Source of the DNA: Daedaleopsis sinensis
Lineage: Eukaryota; Basidiomycota; Agaricomycetes; Polyporales; Polyporaceae
Assembly: GCA_033807695.1 (NCBI GenBank)
Contig: CM066309.1
Location: forward strand, 124,001-188,000
Length of the DNA: 64,000 nt
Direction: 5' to 3'
Below are positions 34,322-46,010 of this stretch, piece by piece. The translations under genes and the position numbers were made by a program. The first letter of the stretch is position 1. Each line of letters starts with the position of its first letter. The notes beneath the pieces are model-generated. The model did no database searches. It worked only from the letters and a program-made list of their open reading frames with translations, and was not told the DNA's origin.

Positions 34322-37300
34322 CTCAGAGGTGACTTCAAAGCGGGTGGGCAAGCCAAGAGCGAGCGTCGAAATGAAACGCAGACTAGCCGCGAAGAGAAGA
34401 GATGAAGAGACGTACGAGAACGTCGACGTCGACCAGGACGAGGGAAAGGCGAGCTCGAGGGACCGCTCGTTTATATTCCCCTGACTTCGTGCTCCAAGTG
34501 GGTCGATATTCTCCTGGCAACATCGGAGACGTTTCGAACGCGTGCATCCGTTCTCATCACCTCCAGATCATTTGGTCCTGTGGTCGTAACAGTCGTCCCC
34601 GGATCGCGTCGGGCGTCGTTCGCGTATAGGTTCGGACTTGGCGATCAAGAACGTCGACGATGGGTGACTACATGCGAGTGATTTGCGGAGGACGGTCTGA
34701 GCAGGGAGGAGAGAACATGAGAGTAGAAGACAAGAGACGATTGATATTTGAACGGGGCCAGACGCCTGTGAAGCACATAGAATAAGATTGCGGACAGTGA
34801 TGTAAGTGCGGACCGCGTCGACGAAGTGCGAATGAACTGCGAGGGGCGTCTGACCGCAGCGAGAACGGGACACGATTGAGTTCGATCCGACCGAGAATGG
34901 GCATTCGCAGTCCATATCGAGGCGCATGACGTCGACGAGCGCCCGCTGTGCTCTCACTGTCCTCCGGCGCTCTTTGCTCTGTCTCTGACTCTCGCTTGCT
35001 CTGGGCTGCGTCTGCCAGCGTCTGCTCGACTGTCTCTGCCTGCGTCCGTGTGAGCTGCACACTGTGATGCACACCAAGGTACGCACTTGCTGCTCTCCGC
35101 CCGCCGTTCCCTCGTCCAACGACTACACGGTCCCTCTGTGTGTCCCTGAAGCTCTCACGTGCACCGACACGGACAGCTGCTGCCCGCGGTCCAATCAACG
35201 TAAAAAGCGATGTATTCTGGGTGTATATACACATCTAGTACTACGCAGTAAAGACGTCTACCTGGACGTCACCTCGTCTTTCCGCGCCCAAATCCGTCCT
35301 GGTCCGTCCCAAACTCCCCTCGCCCTCTGTTCTGGACGACACAATCCGTCTGCACCGCTCGGAATAGTCCGCACCACACTCAGGCTCTCGCTGTCTCGCT
35401 CTCCACCTCCTCTCGTGCACACATCGCCCTCGCCAACCGTCTCACACGTGGCTCCCACTGCACGTCTTCCCCTATGCTCCCGGAGACCTCACAGCTTATC
35501 TACGCTCGTGACGAGGGGACCACCTCCTGCAGGTACGCTCACACCCGACTTCTACGCTAAGTCAGTGAGATACACCGCCCTAGGACGCCGGCCCCGCCGT
35601 GTCGCGCTCCTGGGGACCTCGAAGGCAAGCCAGCCATCTGCAACGCGCACAGCTCGCTGCTCGACGACGCGCGTACCGTCCAGGGAGAGCCGACGCGGTG
35701 TGAGATGGACGCGCCCCTTCCGAGTACCAAGAGCAGCGCTCGTGACGCTCGAGTCCGTCGCAGCACCCCGACCTCGAGCGGCACAGGTACGCGCACGCCC
35801 TCAGCACTCTAAGCTACGTCAGCTCGACGGTACAGACGTACTCGGCCATCTACTCCGAGGCCGGCCGCCACGCGGGGGCATAGCTTCAAGGTACGTCAGC
35901 CATGTGCCACCCATAGGGCGAGTCGACAGAGAACACGTACCGTACAGGGAACGCCCACACACTGCTCTGGACCTGGACGCAGTGCCGCTCGGACGGTACC
36001 GTCTCCACCCTCGCCGCCCACTCCGAGGCCCGTCCTGCCGCGCTCGAAGGCAAGTCAGGCATGTTCGCCGCGTAGGGGAAGCGGACAGAGAACACGTACC
36101 GTGCTGCGAACGCTGACACGTCGCCCAGATCCCGCACACCGTCTCACACGCCGCACGGTACTCGTCTCCACCGCGAGCAGCGCTGCAGCCCGCTTCGCAC
36201 CACAGACACCGTACTGCAACGACTACTGAGTACTGATCTACGGTTCTACCCCATGTCAGCTCGACACCCAACTCCACTCGGGGCGGCTCCCGCTGTGTAC
36301 CTCGACAGTAAGTCAGCAATCGGCGACAGACATCTCAACGAAGAACGCTCACCGTGCCGTGCCCGTAACGCCTCGGACATTCAGCATGGACCGCGGCGTG
36401 AGACGGACGGTAAATCTCCTGTCCCATGTCGACCGGCGTCGCGCCGGTACGCGTCCGCCGTACCGTATCCCGACCCCGCTGTATGGACTCGGAAGTCAGC
36501 TGAGGACCCCACGTAGGAGCGTCAACGAGCAAGACGCACCGCTTTCGAAAGCCCGACGCCCGACGCCCGACGCTGGCACGAGAACGACATCAGACAAACA
36601 GCGGTGAGCACGGGGCTCCGGACGACGTACCGTAGCTGACACGCCAGACGCCGTCGCACGCGGGTGGACCTGCACGGCGGCAAGGCGGTCAGCATCGTAC
36701 TTCAGGGCGACGGTGGGAGACGGGAGAGGTGGACGCACCGCAGAGGGAGGGAAGAAGCGGGAGCCAAAGGAGAACTTGAAGATGGGGGGACACTAGGCAG
36801 GCAGCCGCTCCGCTCCGCGCGTGCAGGCTTTATGCCCCGCTCACGCGCCCGATCGCGATATGCGGGTCCGGGCGCCGCTCCCGCCCGCTCCAACCCTTTT
36901 CGGCCGACGGTCGCAAGGGTCAGAACTCAGAGCGCGAGACCCTGGCAGCGGATCGGCTGGACGCGTAGAACTAGCTAGAACTCGGAAGCGAGCATGTAAG
37001 TGCGCTCCCTGTTTCAGCAGCGGCATGCGCTAACCCCCTACGGTCTAATGTCATTGCGCAGACTTGGTCCCCCGATTCGGATGACATTCGCATGCTCGCC
37101 GTGCGGACGCTTGCGGACGTCGTCGGTGCAGCGGGCAGGAGCGTGCGCCGTCGAGTCGTTCGATGGGCCAACAGTCTCCTCTCCGAGCGGCACGGTACGT
37201 CCGCAGACAAGTGGTTCGCTCCTTCACGTTCACGTAGACCTTCGAGCAAGGTTCCTGGCTCAGAGCCGGCTCGTGCTCCGCAGGGTCGACTCGTCTTGGG

Positions 37301-37620
37301 GCTCACTGCTCAGGTACCGTCGCCCATCGCTACCCGCGCGGGATCGCGAGAGCTGCTAGTGCCAATTTCGATCGATGATGCAGATCGAGTGCGCCCGCCC
37401 GCTGCGAACGTATCCGGACGGTCCGGCGAGCGTGAGCTTCACTTGTATGGTAAACGGTCGTTCTCTGCCTGCACCGTTCGCTGATCTTCACGGTACACAG
37501 CGCAAGAGTAAGTACCGTGCTACGTGCAATACGAGCCGCCGGGCCTTCCGAACGCACGAGACAGCAGGGACGAGTCAGCGAGGAGGTTTCGAGCATGTTC
37601 GAGTCGTCGGCCGTGCAGTA

Positions 37621-38880
37621 AGTAGCTTGAGGATTGGGTGTGCAGAGTCGTACGATGCACGTACTACGAGTGCCCTGCATCGCTACCCGCTCGCGCCAGC
37701 CGAATTTGCACATTACATCCACATTGAGTGCAGTGCATCCGGACGGCCGGGAGAGCGTGCACTGTGTAGATCGAGTGCCGCCGCTGCGAAAACTCCGAGT
37801 CCGAACGGCCGGGAGAGCGTGAGCTTCGCATGGTAAGCATCCATGGTACCGGCTGTTCTCCCGTTTGCTCTGCCGTCATTCACTGGTATTCATGTTCTAC
37901 ACAGACCAATTATGTGTACCGTGTAACATGGCCCGCGAGATAGCAGGGCTCGAGCACGCTCTTGCGGCCGTGGAGTAGGATTGGGTGTGCAGAGTCGTAC
38001 AATGCATACGAATGCTCCCCATTGCTACCCGCTCGCGCCGGCCGGAGCTGCTCATCTCGATCGCTGATGCAGATCGAGTGCGGCCGCTGTGGACGGCCGG
38101 GCGAGCGTGAGCTTCGCATGGTAAGCCTCATCTCTGGTACCGGCCATTCTCCCGTTCATTGCATGTCGTTCACTGGTGCTCATCTTCTCCGTAGAGCAAG
38201 TGTATGTACCGTGTAGCACAACCTGCGACATAGCAGGGCTCGAACATGCTCTGGCAGCCGTGCAGTAGGTTTGAGTATGCAGAGTCGTACGAATGTTGCC
38301 CATATTGCTACCCGTTCGCGCCAGCAGAAGCTAATCAAAGCTGTTCATTTCGATCGCTGATGCAGATCGAGTGCGACCGCTTCGGATGGCCGGGCGAGCG
38401 TGAACTTCGCATGGTAAGCACCCATGGTACCGGCTGTTCTCCCGTTCATTGCATGTCGTTCACTGGTATTCATGTTCTACACAGACCAATTATGTGTACC
38501 GTGTAACATGGCCCGCGAGATAGCAGGGCTCGAGCACGCTCTTGCGGCCGTGGAGTAGGATTGGGTGTGCAGAGTCATATGATGCACATACCAATGTCGC
38601 CCATTGCTACGGCCTACGCTCGCGCCAGCTGAGTCTGAAGTTGTTCATTTGATCAATGACGTAGATCGAGTGCCACGGCCGCTGCAAACATATCCGGACG
38701 GCCGGGCGAAGCTTCACATGTGAAGCATCTCTGGTAAGTCCCGGCCATTCTCCTGTCCATCATTGCGCGTCGTTCACTGGTGCTCATATTCTCCGCAGAG
38801 AAAGTGTCTGTACCGTGCAGCACAACCCGCAAGCTCACAGGGCTCGAGCATGCTCTGGCGGCCGTGCGGTAGGATATCAA
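37621..38880 (+). repeat. About 290-bp tandem repeat, unit 3 copy
   Basis: This is the same array as in unit 1, shifted by 22,080 bp. Confidence 0.72.
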
Positions 38881-40018
38881 TTGGGCATGCATTGTCTTGT
38901 AGTATGGAGTCTGCTGTCCGACACAAATGGAGCTCTCTAGCACGTCTATGCCATAGGCGAGTCGTGACCCGGTGCCGACCTTCCGGAGCCGTGTACACGA
39001 CATCCCGAGTTGCCAGGGCCGTTGTACCTGGACGGTACGGTCTAGATACTTGAGAAATGATATCACACAGCTGTGTTAAATTCGAGTATTGTCAATCGCG
39101 TGATGTCCTTCCTGGCAGCATTCCGACTTAAGTCTTGTACATTCCTTTCAGTAGTATCCCCGCTGCTTCGACTCCCATGTTCGTCGACTTGGACAGAGAA
39201 GAGCTATGAGCCGAACTCGGTGCGATTGGTTTGCTATCGGCCCGAGTGCTCCTTCGCGTCTCCGCTGGAGATTCCCAAACCAGCAAAGCTGAGGGCTGGG
39301 AGGCAATTTGATGTCGGCTCAAAGACCCTGACCCTGATCTGAAGTCCGATGAGCTCGCACTCTCGCTTGCATCTTGGGCCGACTCCGATGATGGTTGTGC
39401 TAATGACAAAGAGACATGTGCGGTACTCGGACACTACAGTACCCGTGCAATGACCTCACACTCGGGGACATGATGTATCAACATAGGTACTAGTTGCCAG
39501 TGGGAGTCTAGCTCTTGGGAACAATCATATGGACTCGGAGTCCTGTTTGGACACTGAACATATTCATCAGGCACTCTCCGTTTGACTGATTGGGTGAGAG
39601 CTTCTGGAAAGATCAGAAATTTGAGGAGTGTACTGCAGGCGCCGTTCACATGCAAGATCTCTGATCTGGTTGGCATGGGTCTCAGCGTGGAGCGCCGTGG
39701 GTCCATCAAATTAACCACTGCCACGAGCTTGTCTGGAGTACTTGGCTGCACTTGAGGTATCTACCGTCGAATATGCAACTGACGGTCATGGTACACTCAC
39801 TGACATTAGCTCGATTGCAACTTCAGAGGAGACATTGGCAGACAGTACGGTACCCCGAGGACGACATGCGGAAGGGGGCAAAACAGTAAGCGAGTGCGGC
39901 CGATATCCGTCATATATTCCTGTCATCAGATGTGGACGGGCCACGGCCCCAGAGTGCCCTGAGGAACCATTTTTCCCAAAGCGGAATGATCGCATTTGCT
40001 GACTACTTGTAGATATAC

Positions 40019-40789
40019 ATGACACTACTTACGGGCATAGCGCACACGACCGTCCGTTCATACTCCCCATCCACCATGCCCCGCCATTCAGCAGGAAAGA
40101 CTGCCCGGGGAGAGTACGCTCGTCGGGAGATCAAGATGCGCGGCGGGCTCCGAGTGTCGATGAACTCTGTGATCGGTATGTGCTTGTCAGACCATCGTGT
40201 TCCGCCTCTCACACCACCGTTGACAGCACTCATGTCCGGGGTCACGAACGCGCGCATGCGCTGGTCGCTGCGGCTCTACGTCCTCTTCGTCTACATCACG
40301 TACGGCCTGAAGCTCGTCGGCTGGCCGCCCGAGATGCGGTTCATGAACCTGAGCCGGATCACGGGCCTCGTGCGCATCTCCCGGCTCGTCGACCTCTGGG
40401 AGAGCGGGGAGATGTACTTTGTGCCGGTCTCGGACGAGGAGCGCGCGGCGGCGCGTGCGGACCCTCTCCTCGCCGCTCCCGGGCCTCTCCATGACGGGAT
40501 CCGGGCGAAACGGTACCGGAAGGACGTGAAGAGGCGTCGAGCGCGTCCGGTCAGTGACCCTCATGGCACGGGCGGACGGCGGAAGCGGACCGGGGAGCAG
40601 AAGTCGGCAGAGACGGTCACGGACGAGATGGAGGCGGAGGTCGCAGAGGAGGAGGAGCGGGAGCGGGAGGAGTGGCCGATGCTGCTGTACTTTAGTGACG
40701 AGGAGGAGGAGCGGAGCGTGCGGCGGGCGGTGCGGGGGTACCGTATTGCGAAGAGCTTGGCGTCTGACCCGTTCGCCGAGTTCAGGTAG
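40019..40789 (+). CDS. Array gene P2, unit 3 copy
   Basis: This is identical to the unit 1 and 2 copies (exons 40019-40175 and 40227-40789; 239 aa). It is the last copy, because the partial fourth unit ends before this gene. Confidence 0.58.
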   Translation: MTLLTGIAHTTVRSYSPSTMPRHSAGKTARGEYARREIKMRGGLRVSMNSVIGMCLSDHRVPPLTPPLTALMSGVTNARMRWSLRLYVLFVYITYGLKLVGWPPEMRFMNLSRITGLVRISRLVDLWESGEMYFVPVSDEERAAARADPLLAAPGPLHDGIRAKRYRKDVKRRRARPVSDPHGTGGRRKRTGEQKSAETVTDEMEAEVAEEEEREREEWPMLLYFSDEEEERSVRRAVRGYRIAKSLASDPFAEFR

Positions 40790-42113
40790 TGCAGTCGGCG
40801 ACTTGTAATGCGCGCGTCGGGTGACATTGTTTCTGAATAGAGCGAATGAGCGTCCGAGTCCGCAATTGGCAAAGCACGTACTCGGCTATGGTTGTCACCG
40901 ATCGCAATCTGTGTACCGCGGTGTACGAGGGTGTGCGTGTCTCATCCTCTCCCACTCACCACGCTGTCATCGCTCCTCCTGTGCTTCCCACACTTTGATA
41001 CTCACGCCTTGAATGGCTCGCTCCCAGCATCCTTGGTGTGTCGTGTCAAGAACACGGGAGGGCATCGAAGCTCGGTACGTAGGACGTCTCCTCAGGCTGA
41101 CACCTTGACGACTGATGGTACGTGTCTGTCAGCTCGAGTCCAGTAGACGTGATGCATACCTTCAACCTCTCGTCGCGGCTCCTGAACGTTAGAACTTGAA
41201 GTCGGAGGCGGGGATGGGTCTTGCGGAAGAAGCCTGCTAAACATGGTGCGTCTTTTGTTTAAACCCGCCGCACTCTCGACGCACGGGCCCGGGTGTGTTC
41301 CCAGCATCGTCCGAGTCAGTGTGTCGTATCACGCACCACAGGAGGAGCGTCGGAGCTCGGTGCACGGTACGTCCTCTAGGCCAGTTCCATTAGCTTGAGA
41401 GCTGACGACGGTACCGTGTACGTGTCTGTTAGCCTGAGCGAGGGTTGGAACTTGAAGTCGGAGGCGGGGACGGGTCTTGCGGAAGAAGTCCGATAAACAT
41501 GGTGCGTACCTTGTTCCCACTTTCGTCGCAGCACGGCAGTCTCAAAGCTCCTGTTTTTACAACCGATCGCGATGGGATCCCGAGCGGAAGCGGCCGCTGT
41601 GAACTCACCCTCACGGTACGTCTGGCTCGATTTCAGGGAAGCACCACCGAAATCTACCTGTAACGCATGGTGCATCGTCTCGGAGGGTGACTGGGCGGGT
41701 ATCACGAGTTGCAGAGACGCAGAACGGGCGGCGGGTGTCCGAGTCGGGGGGAGCAGTGTTCGCCAAGCAACATGGTGCGTATCTTTCTCTCAGCCTCCAG
41801 TGAATTACAGCGCACCTCGCAAGCCACACAATTCAGGCTTGAGCTTGAAACCGAGCGCTGTCGATAGAGGCCGGGTGGATGACGAGACCGTGGTGGTCGA
41901 AAGGAAGCCTTAGGCGCGCGGTGGGCAGCGCGCGGTGAGCAGACTCGGCCGGTGCCCAAGTCAGATCTCGAGCACCCCTCCTCGGAGAGTGATCCACAGT
42001 AGCACATTGTATATACATAAGTTCATTCAATACACGCACACGACGGGCACTCTCCTCTCCCAATGTGCTCCTTCTACCTTCCACTCCCCACCGTGACCGA
42101 TCAACGCCCCCGG

Positions 42114-42461
42114 GTCAGAGGTGTGTTCCCTGCCACCCGGGTCAGAGGTCTGTTCCCTGCCACCCGGGTCAAGAGTATGTTCCCTGCCACCCGGGTCAGA
42201 GGTGTGTTCCCTGCCACCCGGGTCAAGAGTACGCTCCCTGCCACCCCGGGTCAAGAGTATGTTCCCTGCCACCCGGGTCAGAGGTGTGTTCCCTGCCACC
42301 CGGGTCAAGAGTACGCTCCCTGCCACCCCGGGTCAAGAGTATGTTCCCTGCCACCCGGGTCAGAGGTCTGTTCCCTGCCACCCGGGTCAAGAGTACGCTC
42401 CCTGCCACCCCGGGTCAAGAGTATGTTCCCTGCCACCCGGGTCAGAGGTCTGTTCCCTGCC
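42114..42461 (+). repeat. Minisatellite, short form (unit 3)
   Basis: Thirteen monomers are present in the order A B C A D C A D C B D C B. Exactly one D-C-B super-repeat (28+27+27 = 82 bp) is missing relative to units 1 and 2. Confidence 0.92.
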
Positions 42462-42541
42462 GGCCCTTTGTCGCCCGTTTCTTTAGGTACATTCTACTAG
42501 ACGCACAACCCCGTTCCACACGCACTCCCATCGCTCGCACC

Positions 42542-42764
42542 GCTTCGTCATCTTCAACACGTCAACCGGTGCCACCAGAACGAGCGAAGTATGTGACCAC
42601 CTGCATCCCCCCATTCCTCCTACAAGATTGTGAACTCACCAAACGTCGTTCAGCTAATCGGAAGCGACTCAGCTACGGGCAAAGATTCGAAGGCGTTTCG
42701 CTGCGCAGACCCGCTCGCATTCGGCGGTTATGCTATTACTGATACTACTGGTGGCAGCGGTTAG
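42542..42764 (+). pseudogene. Lectin 3' fragment at partial unit 4 border
   Basis: It has the same 5'-truncated lectin remnant as in units 2 and 3, with an empty hAT site and last exon ending at 42764. Confidence 0.87.
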
Positions 42765-43728
42765 TAGGCTCATCTCCCCTACATACGACCTACTCACCAA
42801 TATTTCGCAATGCTAGGACACAGCGAGCTCGGCGGCCTCTTCTTCTACTTGAAGGCTTGTCAAACTTGATGTTGTCATACTACAGTGATGTATGAGAATT
42901 GTCGTCCACATACATGCACAGGCGGCCACCGCGCAAGGAAGGTCGACGCGAACTCATGCGATGCGACGCGAGTGCGCTGCCATGCGACGCAAGTGTGCTG
43001 CGATACGATGCAAGAGGACAAATCACATATGTGCAGTGCGACCTATAAATGAGGTCCGCACATTGTAATTAGCGATCTGCAACGACTCGCCCGAAGCGAC
43101 TAGACTTACTGACTACGCTACCCTCTTGAGAACTGTAGCGGTCAATGGAGTACGTTCTAACTCCAGCGATCTGCCGCAGCGCATCGCGTGCTTGAGGTAT
43201 CCCCTTCCGCTTCGTCCGGGGTCAAGTAAGATCAAATATGCTTGCTAGAACCCTGATCAAAAAGATGCACGAGCTTTGCGTCAATTGATACATGCTCGCG
43301 GCCGCTTACTCCGTCGTGCGGAAGGTTGACCTCAGGATCTTAATCAGTGGGTCGAGATCTCTACGAAGAGCAGGAGAAAAAGCAGCAGTAGTGATTGGGC
43401 CCCACTGGCAGAACGTCTGCACGAACCTCCGTAAGTCTGAAGATAACGTAGCACCAACGATTAAACGAGACCTACTTCTGCGAAGCTTCTAGGAAACGAC
43501 ATAGCGAGACGACTGTGTCTGCGTTGAGAAAGGCATGGAAGAACTAGAGAGACTCATACCTGGCACGTTCCCATACCCGACAGTGGCGACGTTGTAGCAA
43601 TGGGTGGGCGAAAATGCAATATGATCAACTCGGCGCACGATACTCGAGCCTCACTAGTCATTCAGCAAACGTGCCTCCAGGCTAGTTACATTCGAAGATC
43701 ACCACTGATTTACTTACACGCACACGAG

Positions 43729-45211
43729 TCAAGCCATCATCTCCTTCGGGGGCGCGGGCGTCTTGATCTCCTTCAAGCCCTCGACGACCTCCTGCAGCTT
43801 CCCCGCCTTCCACTCCCCACCCCACCCCTGCCTGCGCTCGCGCCTGATCGTCCTCGGCGTCGAGGGCACCCGCGCACCCGCGCGTCGCGCATAGCTATGC
43901 GTACGCCGCACATACCCGTGCGCGCCCATCGTCAGGCGGTACGAGCTCCGGACCCAGTAGGGCACCGCGGGGGCACGCGGGGAGCGAACCTGTGACAGCG
44001 CCGTCGAGGTAGGCGTCGTCGGGCTGGGACTCAGCTCGGGATGGGATACGTCGGCGTCCAGGGCGATGAGAAGAGGCCTCATCGCGGCACGGGCGCGCGC
44101 CACCTTCTGCTGCTGCTGCAGGGTCGAGTATTCGTCTGCCGGCGTCTCCGGAGCGGGAGCCTCCTGTTCGGCGCGCTTCGGCGGGACGTTCAGTACGAGC
44201 GTGTAGGACATCCGGGAGGACAGAGGCGGTTGGAGGATGGCAGCCGTGACCGGGGAGGGGACGTCGATGACGAGAGTGTAGCGTGTCGAGCGACGGTCTC
44301 GCAGCGAGTAGACGGAAGCCGAGTGAGGAGCCGTGTGCGAAATGACGGAGCTCGTGCGGCTCGCGAAGGTGGCAGAATCCGGGACGATAAAGCTCGTACG
44401 AGCGACTGGGGTGACGGACCGCACCGAGTGGATGCTGCGGCGCTGGATGCGCGACATCGAAACGCTGCGACGGCGGGTATCGAAGCTACACGCTGTGTAG
44501 GCGCTGTTTGGGTTGAGCATGGGGCTGTAGGCCGTGTAGACGTCCGAGTCGCGCGTGAGGCGCTTCTCGCGGTTCGTTAGCCGGTAGAGGTCAAGGTAAC
44601 TGTTGAGGTTGTCGACATGCTGGGCAGTGTAGACCGTGATAGCGTTCCTCACGCATGTCTGACGTCTCGATCGGAGAGAACGGTGAGAATGGAGACATTG
44701 GGCTCAAGAACCCAGGTCTAACGAGTGCACGTCAGTTCTGGACGCAATGGAGGTAGAGTCAAACATACTGGCGACGCGAGGGGGACCTTGTATGTTCATT
44801 CGTACGCCAGACGGGGGACGCGAGGTCCAGCGAGTTCGGGACTGACTTGCAAGGCCTGACACCGGGGACTTGGAGCGACCCCACAGGACCCGGGGTAGTG
44901 GGACCCGGGGAAGTGACAGGAGCGATCTTGTAGCGTAGGATAGGCGGCGTAGGCTGGATCGCCTTTGCTTTTCCTCCTGTCCTCCCTCGCTTCTCTTCAA
45001 CCACCCCGCTCACAAATGCGACATCACCGGCGTTGGGGGAAGCGGGGACGATGTCGATGATGGGCATCTCGCCGAGAAGGTTGGCGACCTTCTTGCTCGA
45101 CTTGTCAAGCCGCTGGCGCTGCTTGGGGTGGAGCCTGCTGAGCCTGAAGATGGGTGTGAGGGAGTAGGAGCCATGGGCGGCGTTGTTCGCGGTTCTGCTT
45201 CTGGTGAACAT
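43729..45211 (-). pseudogene. Array gene P1, broken diverged fourth copy
   Basis: The 5' part (exon 1 and the start of exon 2) is diverged. All five substitutions I see in exon 1 change the amino acid (for example Arg to Cys, Lys to Thr, Asn to Lys). A 68-bp deletion after REERYHGL in exon 2 shifts the frame, and a TGA follows about 16 codons later. The remaining 3' part is identical to the intact copies. The protein would be cut to roughly 190 residues. An ORF beginning downstream at 44652 could restore the C-terminal half, but it starts at an out-of-context ATG. Confidence 0.75.
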
Positions 45212-45721
45212 CTCAGAGGTGACTTTTAAAGCGGGTGGGCAAGCCAAGAGAAAGAAGAAGAAAGAGCGAGCGTCGAAATGAAACGCAGACCAGCCGCGAA
45301 AAGAAGAGAAGAAGAGACGTACAAAGAACGTCGACGTCGACCAGGACGAGGGAAAAGGCGACCTCGAGGGACCGCTCGTTTATATTCCCCTGACTTCGTG
45401 CTCCATGTGGGTCGATATTCTCCTGGCAACATCGGAGACATTTACAACGCGTGCATCGGTTTTCATCACCATCAGATCATTTGGTCCTGTGGTCGTAACA
45501 GTCGTCCCCGGATCGCGTCGGGCGTCGTTCGCGTATAAGTTCGGACTTAGCGATCAATGCGAATGATTTGCGGAAGACGGTCTGACCGCATGGAGGAGAG
45601 AACATGAGAGTAGAAGACAAGAGACGATTGATATTTCAACGGGGCCAGACGCCTGTAAAGCACATAGAATAAGGTTTTCAGCCACCGTGAACAGGAATGT
45701 AGGACGATGTCATCCACTCAA

Positions 45722-45792
45722 TCCGATATGGTGTAGTGGCTAACATTATCGCCTCTCACGCGATAGCCCGGGGTTCGATTCCCCGTGTCGGA
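45722..45792 (+). tRNA. tRNA-Glu (anticodon CTC)
   Basis: The sequence folds as a cloverleaf. The acceptor stem pairs TCCGATA with TGTCGGA (one G-T). The D arm contains GTGTAGTGGCTAAC. The anticodon stem ATCGC/GCGAT closes the loop CTCTCAC with anticodon CTC, and the T arm is CCGGGGTTCGATTCCCCG-like. There is no intron, and CCA is not encoded. A T-run (TTCCTTTT) about 20 bp downstream can serve as RNA polymerase III terminator. It lies between the right edge of the tandem array and the 3' end of GCN2. Confidence 0.95.
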
Positions 45793-46010
45793 ATACCAAA
45801 TGATACGTTCCTTTTAGTGTACCTAGGTGTACCTACCTTTGGCTTATTTTGCGCGAGTTGTATTCTGCCTTGTTCGTGTCATTTTTCTGAAGAACACTGT
45901 CATTTCTCTCTTTTGATCAACGGAGACTAGATAGCCAGAGGAGGCCGTGCGGAGGCATACAATACATAAACTCGACATGATTCAGGTCCTGAGGTGATAA
46001 TACAGATGTC

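Larger units (their letters stand above)
31584..42541 (+). repeat. Tandem array unit 3 (10,958 bp)
   Basis: Content and sequence equal units 1 and 2, except that the minisatellite is exactly 82 bp shorter. That accounts for the entire length difference. Confidence 0.96.
42542..45673 (+). repeat. Partial fourth array unit, diverged in its right part
   Basis: From 42542 to about 44627 it is identical to the other units. A 68-bp deletion follows. From about 44635 to 45673 it resembles 11665-12716 with scattered substitutions and small indels. Similarity ends after CACATAGAATAAG, 49 bp before a tRNA gene. The rest of the unit (cassettes, P2, minisatellite) is absent. Confidence 0.93.
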
